Part shown: one piece after another, positions 52,431 to 60,594 of the stretch | Position numbering within the stretch: the first letter of the stretch is position 1 | Layout: every line of letters starts with the position of its first letter | Source: an uncultured Clostridium sp. | GTDB lineage: Bacteria > Bacillota > Clostridia > Lachnospirales > Lachnospiraceae | Length of the DNA: 64,000 bases | Direction of reading: 5' to 3' | Assembly (NCBI GenBank): GCA_900542035.1 | Contig: UQMJ01000004.1 | Location: 84,074-148,073 of the forward strand | Position numbers and translations under genes: made by a program | The notes under the pieces: model-generated | What the model saw: the letters and a program-made list of their open reading frames with translations, nothing else | Database searches by the model: none | Told to the model about the DNA's origin: nothing

Positions 52431-52874
52431 ATGAAAATTGCAATGGGAAATGATCATACAGCGGTAGAACTGAAAAACATCATTAAGGAATTTGTAAAGG
52501 AAAAGGGCTATCAGGTTCTGGATCTGGGAACCAACTCTTCTGAGAGCTGCGATTATCCGGTATACGGCGAAAAGGTGGGAAGAGCAGTCGCCTCCAAAGA
52601 GGCAGATCTGGGAATTGTTATCTGCGGCACCGGCGTGGGAATCTCCCTGGCAGCCAATAAAGTGAAAGGAATCCGCGCGTGTGTATGCAGCGAACCATAC
52701 ACTGCAAAATTGTCCAGAATGCATAACAATTCCAATGTATTGGCCTTTGGAGCAAGGGTTGTAGGCAGTGAAATGGCCAAAATGATTACCGAAGAATGGC
52801 TGAACGCCCAGTATGAGGGCGGACGTCACCAGCGCAGGGTAGATATGCTGATGGAAATTGAAAATCACGCGTAA
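52431..52874 (+). CDS. rpiB: Ribose-5-phosphate isomerase B
   Basis: RpiB interconverts ribose-5-phosphate and ribulose-5-phosphate. The 147-residue protein has MKIAMGNDHTAVELKN, DYPVYGEKVGRAV, the active-site Cys block GIVICGTGVGISLAANKVKGIRACVCSEPYTA (read in segments) and HNNSNVLAFGARVVG. ATG 52431 is preferred over 52422 because AGGAG ends 10 bases upstream. Galactose-6-phosphate isomerase subunits are similar, but the context favours RpiB, which would process ribose phosphate from the ribokinase. Confidence 0.93.
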   Translation: MKIAMGNDHTAVELKNIIKEFVKEKGYQVLDLGTNSSESCDYPVYGEKVGRAVASKEADLGIVICGTGVGISLAANKVKGIRACVCSEPYTAKLSRMHNNSNVLAFGARVVGSEMAKMITEEWLNAQYEGGRHQRRVDMLMEIENHA

Positions 52875-52928
52875 AAAAATGGACGTGGAATCGTTAGAAT
52901 ATTGTAAGGTTTTCGAAGGGTCGCCGCC

Positions 52929-52957
52929 TTGAATTTGACAGATAAAAATGCTAAAAT
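52929..52957 (+). promoter_or_regulatory. Predicted promoter of the small secreted protein gene
   Basis: TTGAAT (52929-52934) and TAAAAT (52952-52957) have a 17-bp spacer. Confidence 0.5.
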
Positions 52958-52993
52958 AAATTACACAGAGAGAAGAGAAAGGGAGCGATTACC

Positions 52994-53476
52994 ATGAGAA
53001 AAAAGTTATGGGTGCTGCTCACGACGGCAGTTCTCTTCGTTGGTATTTTAGGTACGACGACTGCATTGGCCGCTGATGCGTCAGGCAGTTTCAGCTCAGA
53101 CGGTGTGGAGATTTCCATTAATGAAGAAGCCGCGCCGGTACTTTCCGAACTGGGAAAGGCTGAGAACTACTACGAGGCAGAGAACTGTAGCTATCAGGGC
53201 AAAGAAAAAGTATACGTTTATAAGGATTTTGAGATTTCCACATATCCGGTAGACAAGAAGGACTGCATTAACTCCATCTATTTTAAGACGGGAAATGTGG
53301 CGACTGCCGAAGGCATTGCCATTGGATCTACAATAGCGGAAATGGAGGAAGTGTACGGCTCAGATTACACAGAGTCCAAAGGCGTTTACAAATATGACTG
53401 TGAGGGATTTACCCTTACATTCTACAGCAGCAGGGAAAACAAGATTAATGGAATTGAATACACTTCCGCTAACTAG
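52994..53476 (+). CDS. Small secreted protein of unknown function
   Basis: The 160-residue product starts with a clear signal peptide (MRKKLWVLLTTAVLFVGILGTTTALA, residues 1-26, described by segments: basic start, hydrophobic core, Ala-x-Ala cleavage). The mature part is acidic, with a repeated Glu/Asp/Tyr-rich pattern (ENYYEAENCSYQGKEKVYVY) and two well-separated Cys residues. I do not recognise a family. It stands alone between rpiB and lepB, with its own promoter and a terminator. Confidence 0.75.
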   Translation: MRKKLWVLLTTAVLFVGILGTTTALAADASGSFSSDGVEISINEEAAPVLSELGKAENYYEAENCSYQGKEKVYVYKDFEISTYPVDKKDCINSIYFKTGNVATAEGIAIGSTIAEMEEVYGSDYTESKGVYKYDCEGFTLTFYSSRENKINGIEYTSAN

Positions 53477-53494
53477 GACAGCGTGAAAAAGAAG

Positions 53495-53520
53495 ACGGAC
53501 TCTTGGGAGTCCGTTTTTCT
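53495..53520 (+). terminator. Terminator after the small secreted protein
   Basis: ACGGACTC (53495-53502) pairs with GAGTCCGT (53507-53514), followed by TTTTTC. Confidence 0.9.
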
Positions 53521-53549
53521 TTGCCCGTTTTCAATCGGAAAAAATGACA

Positions 53550-53597
53550 AAAAAAGAACTGCCGCCAGCAGAGCAATCTCTGCTGACCGGCAGTTCC
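53550..53597 (-). terminator. Terminator after lepB
   Basis: GAACTGCCG with CAGCAGAG pairs with CTCTGCTG and CGGCAGTTC (53556-53596). On the minus strand a T run follows. Confidence 0.85.
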
Positions 53598-53601
53598 AAC
53601 T

Positions 53602-54189
53602 TTAATGAATTACGCCCATTTTGTTAAACGGATAGTAACGGAACAGCACTTTGGCAATCAGCTTGTCTTTCGTTACCCAGGTGTTCTCCCAGAAGCGGGC
53701 ATCCCAGGAATCGTTGCGGTTGTCGCCCATCATAAAATAACTGTCTTCCGGCACTTCGAAGTGGAGCGGATGATTGGGATCCGTTTCCATAGGTTCCTTG
53801 ATATAAGGCTCGTCTAACGGAGTATCCGATCCGTTTAAGTAGACGCCGCCGTCGTGGATATCAATCACATCTCCTGGAAGTCCGATGACACGTTTTACAT
53901 AGTACGTATCTCCTGTCGGATCGTCCGGATAATGGAAAATGATAACGTCCCCTCTTTCCGGTTCCGAAAACAGATAAGACAATCGGGAACCAATGACCCG
54001 ATCGTGGGCCATAATGGTGTTTTCCATGGATTCGCTGGGTATCTGGCTGTTGGCAATGATGCAGCTGTTTAAAAACAGGGCGATGACAGCAGCCGCTATA
54101 ATAATCTGTATCCAGCTGATTAGCTCGGATTTCCAGTTGACCGTTTCTTTTTCATTTTTAGTTTCTAATTTATCTGAATTCTGACTCAT
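53602..54189 (-). CDS. lepB: Signal peptidase I
   Basis: LepB removes signal peptides from exported proteins. The 195-residue protein has one N-terminal membrane anchor (about residues 22-45), the catalytic Ser in PSESMENTI near residue 55, the catalytic Lys in YYVKRVIGLPGD, and MGDNRNDSWDARFW. It is of the Gram-positive size. Divergent from the DUF3810 pseudogene, with about 66 bases between. Confidence 0.95.
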   Translation of the reverse strand: MSQNSDKLETKNEKETVNWKSELISWIQIIIAAAVIALFLNSCIIANSQIPSESMENTIMAHDRVIGSRLSYLFSEPERGDVIIFHYPDDPTGDTYYVKRVIGLPGDVIDIHDGGVYLNGSDTPLDEPYIKEPMETDPNHPLHFEVPEDSYFMMGDNRNDSWDARFWENTWVTKDKLIAKVLFRYYPFNKMGVIH

Positions 54190-54372
54190 AATTTCCTCGC
54201 TTTATTATAAAAAATACATTGATGCTAGAGATAGAGTTTAAACGAGATTTCCTATTTGTGCAAGGGTTTTTATAAAAATATAAGAAAAAACAAGAAAACC
54301 GTAGAGATCCTTCTATGGCAATTTCTGCAAAAATACAGTAAAATAGAAAGAAAAGTTGCTGGAGAATGTCTT

Positions 54373-55442
54373 ATGATAGAAAAAATGAAAAAATTCTGGC
54401 AAATAATCGCAGCAATCCTGCTGTTTTTGGGGGCATTTGGGGGAATGTCGGCCGCCAGGACGGTATCGGGATTTGCAGACTGGTACGGAACCAGGATTTA
54501 TCCGGTTCTGGCCGGTATATTGGGAAGGATTTCCGGTTTGTTTTCCTTTTCCATTGTGGAAGCAGGAATCTATGGACTGGCAGTGCTGATAATATTCTAT
54601 GGAATCCGTCATATCAAAAAGCCGTGGCTTTTGATAAAAAACGGGTTGTTTCTGGCGTCCTGCCTTTGCTTTCTGTATGTGGCCGCGTGCGGGATCAATT
54701 ATTCCAGAACGCCGTTTTCCCAGGTAATTGGTTTCGATACCAGGGACTCTTCTGAGGAAGAATTGTACCGGCTCTGCGAATTTTTGATGGAACAGGTCAT
54801 TCAGGTTTCAAGAAAAGAAACAGGACAGGCATCCCAGAATCAGGCGCTGACGTTTAAAGAAGCCTGGAACATGGGGAAAGAAGGGGTAAAAGCCATGGAA
54901 AAGCTGGGAAAAACCTATCTCAGCTGGCCGGATTTTATCCAAATCCGAAACCAGTGGGCATTTCCTGGATATTATCGGTGCAGCAGCTGTCAGGCGTATA
55001 TTCTCCGTTTACGATTGAGGCAAACTTTAACCGGACCATGACGCCTTATAACATTCCCCATACGGTTTGCCACGAGCTGTCCCATTTAAAGGGATTTATG
55101 CGGGAAGATGAAGCCAATTTTATCGGCTATCTGGCCTGCATTGGTTCCGATTTGCCGGAATACCAGTACAGCGGCTATCTGACAGGCTGGATCTATGCCA
55201 CCAACGCCCTGTATAAAGAAAATCCAGAACAGTATTTTGAACTGTATGGCAGACTGCCGGAAACAGTGGCAAACAATCTGGCGGCCAATACCCTGTTCTG
55301 GGATAAATACGAAGGAAAAGTGGCGGAGACAGCCACAAAGATTAACGATACCTATTTGAAATTAAATGAACAGGAGGAAGGGGTAAAAAGCTACGGAAGA
55401 GTTGTGGATCTGATGCTGGCCTACTACCGATTGTCATTGTAA
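54373..55442 (+). pseudogene. DUF3810 zinc metallopeptidase, split by a one-base frameshift
   Basis: The first frame (from ATG 54373, GGAG upstream) gives the membrane N-terminus with two or three helices and ends at 55041. The second frame ends at 55442 and carries the metallopeptidase block IPHTVCHELSHLKGF with HExxH and the downstream MREDEANFIGYLAC. The frames join sensibly if one base, probably a C, is added near 54918-54920. That turns TYLSWPDFIQ into TYPQLAGFYPNPKP, which reads straight into VGISW and the second frame. DUF3810 proteins are membrane-bound peptidases of unknown substrate. The break may be a real mutation or a sequencing error. Confidence 0.82.
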
Positions 55443-55512
55443 TTTATAGGGAAAAATGGTAAACTGTTAAAAGGAATTTGTGTAGAAATACTACTAACAA
55501 GGGGGAAGTATT

Positions 55513-57960
55513 ATGGATAGAAAATTATACGATTTAATGGATTGGGCAGGGATTGAAGAGCTGGTTTATTCGGAGTCTGCAAATCCCCATGAGCTGCTGG
55601 GCCCGCATATTACAGAGGAGGGAGTACTGGTTCAGCTTCTGATGCCGACTGCGAAGGAAGCCCTGGTAGTAGTGGGAGATAAAACCTATCCAATGGAACT
55701 GGCAGATGAGGCAGGATTTTTTGCCGCCCTTCTTCCCAGAAAGACCATTCCGGATTATAGGCTTAGGGTTACGTTTGATAACGGGGTTACAGAAGATTTA
55801 AAGGATCCGTATGCATTCAGACCTCAGATTTCCGAAGAAGATTTAAAGAAGTTTGAAGCAGGAATCCACTATACGATTTACGAGAAATTAGGAGCGCACC
55901 CAATGACAGTAAATGGGGTGTCCGGAGTTTATTTTGCGGTATGGGCGCCATGCGCCATGCGCGTCAGCGTAGTAGGAGATTTTAACCTGTGGGACGGCCG
56001 CCGCAATCAGATGCGCCGCCTGGGCAATTCCGGCGTGTTTGAGATCTTTATGCCGGATCTGACAGAGGGAACTCTTTACAAATACGAGGTAAAATGCAAA
56101 AACGGGGATCCGATTTTAAAGGCGGATCCTTATGGGAATTATTCTGAACTGCGTCCCCACAATGCATCGATTGTCTGGAACACGGACAAGTACCAGTGGA
56201 AGGATCAGGACTGGATGAAAAAACGGGCGGCAGAAGATTCAAAAAGTAAGCCGATGTCCATTTATGAAGTCCATCTGGGTTCCTGGATGCGCAAGGACAT
56301 TGCCCTGGATGACAATGGCAATGAAATTCTGGGTTCGGAGTTTTACAATTACAAGGAAATCGCAGTAAAACTGGCAGACTATGTCAAAATGATGGGATAC
56401 ACCCACGTGGAGCTGATGCCGGTAATGGAACACCCGTTAGACGCTTCCTGGGGCTATCAGGTAACCGGATATTATGCGCCGACCAGCCGTTATGGTACGC
56501 CGGACGATTTTATGTATTTCATGGATTATATGCATGAGCAGGGAATCGGCGTAATTCTGGACTGGGTACCGGCTCATTTCCCAAGAGACAGCTATGGACT
56601 GGCAGCATTTGACGGCACCTGCGTCTATGAACACGCCGATCCAAGACAGGGATCCCATCCTCACTGGGGAACCCTGATTTATAATTACGGAAGACCGCAG
56701 GTTTCCAATTTCCTGATTGCCAATGCCTTGTTCTGGGCCAAAAAGTACCATGCAGATGGAATTCGTATGGATGCAGTCGCTTCCATGCTGTATCTGGATT
56801 ACGGAAAAAATGACGGCGAGTGGGTTGCTAATATTTATGGAGGCCATGAAAATCTGGAGGCCGTAGAGTTTTTAAAGCATTTAAACTCGGTCTTTAAAGG
56901 GCAGATGAAAGGAGCGGTTCTGATTGCAGAGGAATCAACTGCATGGCCGAAGATTACGACTGACGTAAAAGAGGACGGACTGGGATTTGATTATAAGTGG
57001 AATATGGGCTGGATGAATGATTTTCTAAGCTATATGAAATGCGATCCTTATTTCCGGAAAAATAATTATGGCCAGCTGACCTTCTCCATGCTGTATGCAT
57101 ACAGCGAGGATTTTATCCTGGTATTTTCCCATGATGAAGTAGTTCATGGAAAAGGCTCAATGATTGGAAAGATGCCTGGAGAGACTTTAGAGCAGAAAGC
57201 GGCCAATTTAAGAGCTGCCTATGGATTTTATATGGGACATCCTGGCAAAAAGCTGCTGTTTATGGGACAGGATTTTGCACAGGTGGATGAGTGGAACGAA
57301 AATGCCAGCCTGGAGTGGAATCTGCTCCAGTATCCGCTGCACAGCCAGATGCAGGAGTTTGTTAAGGACTTAAATGGCTTGTATGCAGGACATCCGGCAT
57401 TATCTCAGTTAGATTACGATCCAGACGGATTTGAATGGATCAACTGCTCCTATCATGAATTAAGCATGGTAATGTTTGTGAGAAAGACAAAGAAGCCGGA
57501 AGAAACCCTGCTGTTTGTCTGCAACTTTGACAATATGGCCCATCAGAAATTCAGGGTAGGTGTTCCGTTTGCAGGAAAATACAAAGAGATTTTAAACAGC
57601 GATGCAAAGAAATACGGCGGATCCGGCATGGTAAATGCAAGAATGAAGTCTTCTAAGAAGATGGAATGGGATGAAAAAGAAAATTCGATCGAAATTAATA
57701 TTGCGCCGATGAGCGTCAGCGTATTTACCTGTACTCCGGCTCCTGAGAAGGCAGCAAAGAAGACAGCGGCCAAAAAGGAGTCCGAGCCAAAGAAGAAGAC
57801 GGCGGCTAAAAAAGCGGCTGAGCCAAGGAAGACAGCGGTGGCTAAGAAGGAGTCTGAGCCAAAGAAGGAGACAGCGGCCAAGAAAGCGGCTGAGCCAAAG
57901 AAACCGGCGGCAGCCAAGAAAGCGCCGGACAGAAAGACAAAGGCAGCCGGAACAAAGTAG
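55513..57960 (+). CDS. glgB: 1,4-alpha-glucan branching enzyme with Lys/Ala-rich tail
   Basis: GlgB forms alpha-1,6 branches in glycogen. The protein has two N-terminal carbohydrate-binding-like segments (about 20-100 and 120-225, the second CBM48) and a GH13 barrel. Nucleophile Asp is in DGIRMDAVASMLYLDYG (about residue 419), acid Glu in LIAEESTAWP (about 472) and Asp in VFSHDEVVHGKGSM (about 538). An ordinary C-terminal beta domain follows. After about residue 741 comes a 75-residue tail of KKTAAKK, ESEPKK and AAEPKK repeats, giving 815 residues in total, about 75 more than usual. GGGGGAAG precedes ATG. Confidence 0.94.
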   Translation: MDRKLYDLMDWAGIEELVYSESANPHELLGPHITEEGVLVQLLMPTAKEALVVVGDKTYPMELADEAGFFAALLPRKTIPDYRLRVTFDNGVTEDLKDPYAFRPQISEEDLKKFEAGIHYTIYEKLGAHPMTVNGVSGVYFAVWAPCAMRVSVVGDFNLWDGRRNQMRRLGNSGVFEIFMPDLTEGTLYKYEVKCKNGDPILKADPYGNYSELRPHNASIVWNTDKYQWKDQDWMKKRAAEDSKSKPMSIYEVHLGSWMRKDIALDDNGNEILGSEFYNYKEIAVKLADYVKMMGYTHVELMPVMEHPLDASWGYQVTGYYAPTSRYGTPDDFMYFMDYMHEQGIGVILDWVPAHFPRDSYGLAAFDGTCVYEHADPRQGSHPHWGTLIYNYGRPQVSNFLIANALFWAKKYHADGIRMDAVASMLYLDYGKNDGEWVANIYGGHENLEAVEFLKHLNSVFKGQMKGAVLIAEESTAWPKITTDVKEDGLGFDYKWNMGWMNDFLSYMKCDPYFRKNNYGQLTFSMLYAYSEDFILVFSHDEVVHGKGSMIGKMPGETLEQKAANLRAAYGFYMGHPGKKLLFMGQDFAQVDEWNENASLEWNLLQYPLHSQMQEFVKDLNGLYAGHPALSQLDYDPDGFEWINCSYHELSMVMFVRKTKKPEETLLFVCNFDNMAHQKFRVGVPFAGKYKEILNSDAKKYGGSGMVNARMKSSKKMEWDEKENSIEINIAPMSVSVFTCTPAPEKAAKKTAAKKESEPKKKTAAKKAAEPRKTAVAKKESEPKKETAAKKAAEPKKPAAAKKAPDRKTKAAGTK
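57736..57957 (+). repeat. Repeat-encoded Lys/Ala/Pro tail of glgB
   Basis: Units such as ESEPKKK-TAAKK and AAEPKK-TAVAKK recur about four times in the 75 residues. At DNA level AAGAAGGAGTC and GAGCCAAAGAAG segments recur, so the tail arose by internal duplication. Confidence 0.8.
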
Positions 57961-57998
57961 GAAACTTTGCGGAAGGCTGACCATTAGGAGGATGATGG

Positions 57999-58895
57999 AT
58001 GGAAGAAACGACACAGGCAGTGGTTCAGGAGACGCTGGAAGTGGGAGCGGAGCTGGCAGAAGACATTGCCCGTCTGAATCCCGATGTGATTATTGAAACC
58101 ATGAAAGGGTGGATTCCAGGGCTGATGAGTTTTGGTTATCGGCTGTTTGCAGCCGCAGTTATTCTGCTGATTGGAAGCAGGGTAATTAAATTTACCAGTA
58201 AGTTCCTGAAGCGTACCCTGGATAAGATGGGGCTGGAGATTGGAATCAGCCGTTTTCTGGTATCTGTGGCAAAGGCCTTCCAGTATGGAATCCTGATTTT
58301 TATAGCAGCGGAGAAAATTGGAATCAGTTCGGCATCCATTATTGCGCTGTTAGGTTCTGCGGGTATTGCCATTGGTTTAGCCCTTCAGGGAACCCTGACC
58401 AACCTTGCAGGCGGCGTACTGATTCTGGTAACAAAGCCGTTTAAAGTGGGAGATTATATTATTTCACAAGGAGGGGAAGGTCAGGTTTCCAATATCGGAG
58501 TGGTATATACAACCCTGGTTTCTGCAGATAACCGGAAGATTGTAATTCCCAACGGCACTTTGTCCAACGAGCCGATGACTAATGTAACCGGTATGGGAAA
58601 GCGGAGAGTGGATATTTCAGTTGGAATCAGCTATACGGCAGATTTAAAGAAGGCAAAAGAGATTTTACAGAGGCTGTTTGAAGAACATCCCCTGGTGCTG
58701 AAGGAAGAACCGATTCAGGTATTTGTAGACAGTCTGGGAGACAGCGCGGTTCTGATTGGCGGAAGAGCCTGGGCGGCCAGTGAAAACTACTGGGAATGCC
58801 GCTGGAACATTACCGAAGCGGTAAAGCTGGAGTATGACAAGGCAGGAATTGAGATTCCATTTAACCAGATTGATGTACACATGGTTTCTCAATAA
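57999..58895 (+). CDS. Small-conductance mechanosensitive channel MscS
   Basis: The 298-residue protein has three membrane helices (about 45-70, 85-105 and 110-140). The conserved pore helix is LLGSAGIAIGLALQGTLTNLAGGVLILV (about residues 115-142). The MscS beta domain (FKVGDYIISQGGEGQVSNIGVVYTTLVSADNRKIVIPNGTLSN) and a C-terminal alpha/beta domain follow. It releases solutes under turgor stress and complements mscL. TAGGAGG precedes the start. Following genes are separated by the operator region. Confidence 0.92.
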   Translation: MEETTQAVVQETLEVGAELAEDIARLNPDVIIETMKGWIPGLMSFGYRLFAAAVILLIGSRVIKFTSKFLKRTLDKMGLEIGISRFLVSVAKAFQYGILIFIAAEKIGISSASIIALLGSAGIAIGLALQGTLTNLAGGVLILVTKPFKVGDYIISQGGEGQVSNIGVVYTTLVSADNRKIVIPNGTLSNEPMTNVTGMGKRRVDISVGISYTADLKKAKEILQRLFEEHPLVLKEEPIQVFVDSLGDSAVLIGGRAWAASENYWECRWNITEAVKLEYDKAGIEIPFNQIDVHMVSQ

Positions 58896-58920
58896 TTTGA
58901 CAATAACATAGAAAATCATA

Positions 58921-59003
58921 GTTTATGGCATATGACAATTATAATATTGACATATGCCATAAACTGCGTTATACTGCAATTAATAAATGACATATGCCAT
59001 AAA
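58921..59003 (+). promoter_or_regulatory. Promoter and three copies of a TTTATGGCATATG operator
   Basis: GTTTATGGCATATG (58921-58934) is repeated in inverse orientation as CATATGCCATAAAC (58951-58964) and again as CATATGCCATAAA (58991-59003). TTGACA (58947-58952) and TATACT (58970-58975) with a 17-bp spacer form a near-consensus promoter. The second copy overlaps its -35 and spacer; the third lies just after the expected transcription start. The next gene encodes a DNA-binding DUF134 protein, a likely binder. Confidence 0.85.
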
Positions 59004-59047
59004 TGAAAACCGGCAGGCCATGCCGGACGAAAGGAGGCAGAACACCT

Positions 59048-59773
59048 ATGCCGAGGCCAAAGAAATGCAGAAAAGTATGTCAGATGCCGCAGACAAGAGC
59101 GTTTCTGCCAGCGGGCGAAGTTTCGCCGGATGAGACGGTTATTTTAACCGTTGATGAGTATGAAGCGATCCGCCTGATTGATAAGGAAGGATTTTCCCAG
59201 GAAGAATGCAGCGCTTATATGCAGGTGGCCAGAACGACAGTCCAGCTCATTTACAATTCAGCAAGAAAAAAGCTGGCAGAGGTACTGGTTGACGGCCTGC
59301 CGCTGCGGATCGAGGGCGGAGACTATCAGCTTTGCGATGGAAGGGAAAAAGACTGCGGCTGCGGAGGATGCAGGAAACACCGGCGCAGCTGCAGGAAGGT
59401 GACAGTGAAGGAGGGAAAAGGGATGAAAATTGCAATTCCGTTAGACGAAAATAAGCAGGATGTCTGCATTGTACTGTCCCGCGCGCCATATTTTCTGTTC
59501 CATGAGGATGGAACGAATACGATTTTAGAAAATCCGGCTGCCCAGGCCCAGAGCGGCGCAGGAATACAGGCTGCCCAGTTCCTGGCAGACAGCAATGCGG
59601 ATGTGCTGATTACCGTCCGCTGCGGGGAAAATGCGGCAGAGGTTCTGAAAGCCGCAGGGATGAAGATTTATAAATCCGTAAATAAAGCCGCTGCAGATGA
59701 TTTAGCCGCATGGGGAGATGGAAGGCTGGAAGAGCTGACCAGATTTCACGGCGGATTCCATGGCATACAATGA
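59048..59773 (+). CDS. DUF134 DNA-binding protein fused to NifX-like Fe-S/Mo cofactor domain
   Basis: Residues about 1-95 form a DUF134 domain with a helix-turn-helix (PDETVILTVDEYEAIRLIDKEGFSQEECSAYMQVARTTVQLIYN in segments, residues 27-70). A Cys-rich linker (DCGCGGCRKHRRSC) follows, then residues 126-241 form a NifX/NafY-type domain (MKIAIPLDENKQDVCIVLSRAPYF). AGGAGG precedes ATG 59048. A second AAGGAGG (59408-59414) sits 8 bases before an in-frame ATG at 59423, the start of the second domain, so that domain may also be made alone. Likely autoregulator of this Fe-S cluster locus. Confidence 0.85.
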   Translation: MPRPKKCRKVCQMPQTRAFLPAGEVSPDETVILTVDEYEAIRLIDKEGFSQEECSAYMQVARTTVQLIYNSARKKLAEVLVDGLPLRIEGGDYQLCDGREKDCGCGGCRKHRRSCRKVTVKEGKGMKIAIPLDENKQDVCIVLSRAPYFLFHEDGTNTILENPAAQAQSGAGIQAAQFLADSNADVLITVRCGENAAEVLKAAGMKIYKSVNKAAADDLAAWGDGRLEELTRFHGGFHGIQ

Positions 59774-60594
59774 AAATTGCGTGTTTAAGCGGGAAAGGCG
59801 GAGCGGGGAAAACGATGGCGGCAGTGAACCTGGCGGCGGCAGCGGAAAATGCCAGTTACATTGACTGCGATGTAGAAGAACCCAACGGCCGTCTGTTTTT
59901 AAAGCCGGAGAACGTCCAGGAAACGCAGGTTTGCACCCTGCTTCCAGAGTTTGATTTGGAAAAATGTACGGGATGCAAAAAATGTGTACAATTTTGTCGT
60001 TTCCATGCCCTGATGCACGTCAGGGGAAAAACAATGGTGTTTCCAGAGGTCTGTCACAGCTGCGGCGGCTGTAAGCTGGTCTGTCCGGAAAATGCCATTA
60101 CAGAGAAAGAAAAGCCGGTCGGAAGACTGGAGATTGGCACAAGAGGATCGATTCGCGTCATTACAGGCGTGCTCAACCTGGGAGAAGCTTCCGGTATTCC
60201 CGTTATCCGAAAAGCCCTGAAGGAGGCAGAAGGGCTGACGATTATCGACTGTCCGCCAGGAAGCGCCTGCAGCGTTATGGAAAGCATTATGGATGCAGAC
60301 TTCTGCATTCTGGTAGCAGAACCGACAGCCTTTGGCTTTCATAACTTTAAAATGGTTTATGAGCTGGCGTCCCTTCTTGGAAAAAAATGCGGAGTAATCC
60401 TGAATAAAGAAACAGAACCTTATCAGCCGTTAGAAGAGTTCTGCAGGCAGACTGGTATGCCGGTTCTGGCAAAGATTCCCTATCATCCGGAATTTGCAGA
60501 GTGTATTGCCAAAGGAACATTGATTACAGAAAGGTTTCCAGAGGAAAAAGAACGTTTTCGTGCCATTCTGGAACAGATAGGAGGCATCCGATGA
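59770..60594 (+). CDS. Ferredoxin-type MinD/Mrp-like ATPase (first)
   Basis: The 274-residue protein has a deviant Walker A KGGAGKT (residues 9-15). Two 4Fe-4S motifs lie at about residues 62-76 (CTGCKKCVQFCRF) and 97-109 (CHSCGGCKLVCPE), followed by the MinD-type catalytic and Walker B region (LTIIDCPPGSACSVMES). Such ATPases are thought to insert or deliver Fe-S or Mo clusters. Overlap of 4 bases with both neighbours shows translational coupling. Its near twin follows. Confidence 0.88.
   Translation: MKIACLSGKGGAGKTMAAVNLAAAAENASYIDCDVEEPNGRLFLKPENVQETQVCTLLPEFDLEKCTGCKKCVQFCRFHALMHVRGKTMVFPEVCHSCGGCKLVCPENAITEKEKPVGRLEIGTRGSIRVITGVLNLGEASGIPVIRKALKEAEGLTIIDCPPGSACSVMESIMDADFCILVAEPTAFGFHNFKMVYELASLLGKKCGVILNKETEPYQPLEEFCRQTGMPVLAKIPYHPEFAECIAKGTLITERFPEEKERFRAILEQIGGIR

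Noticed and set aside
54954..55442. Independent small metallopeptidase gene
   Set aside because: It lacks its own ribosome-binding site, and the frame upstream joins naturally to the preceding DUF3810 N-terminus after one base change.
57543..58014. Long minus-strand frames opposite the glgB tail
   Set aside because: They are low-complexity mirror images of the Lys/Ala repeats, without ribosome sites or family resemblance.
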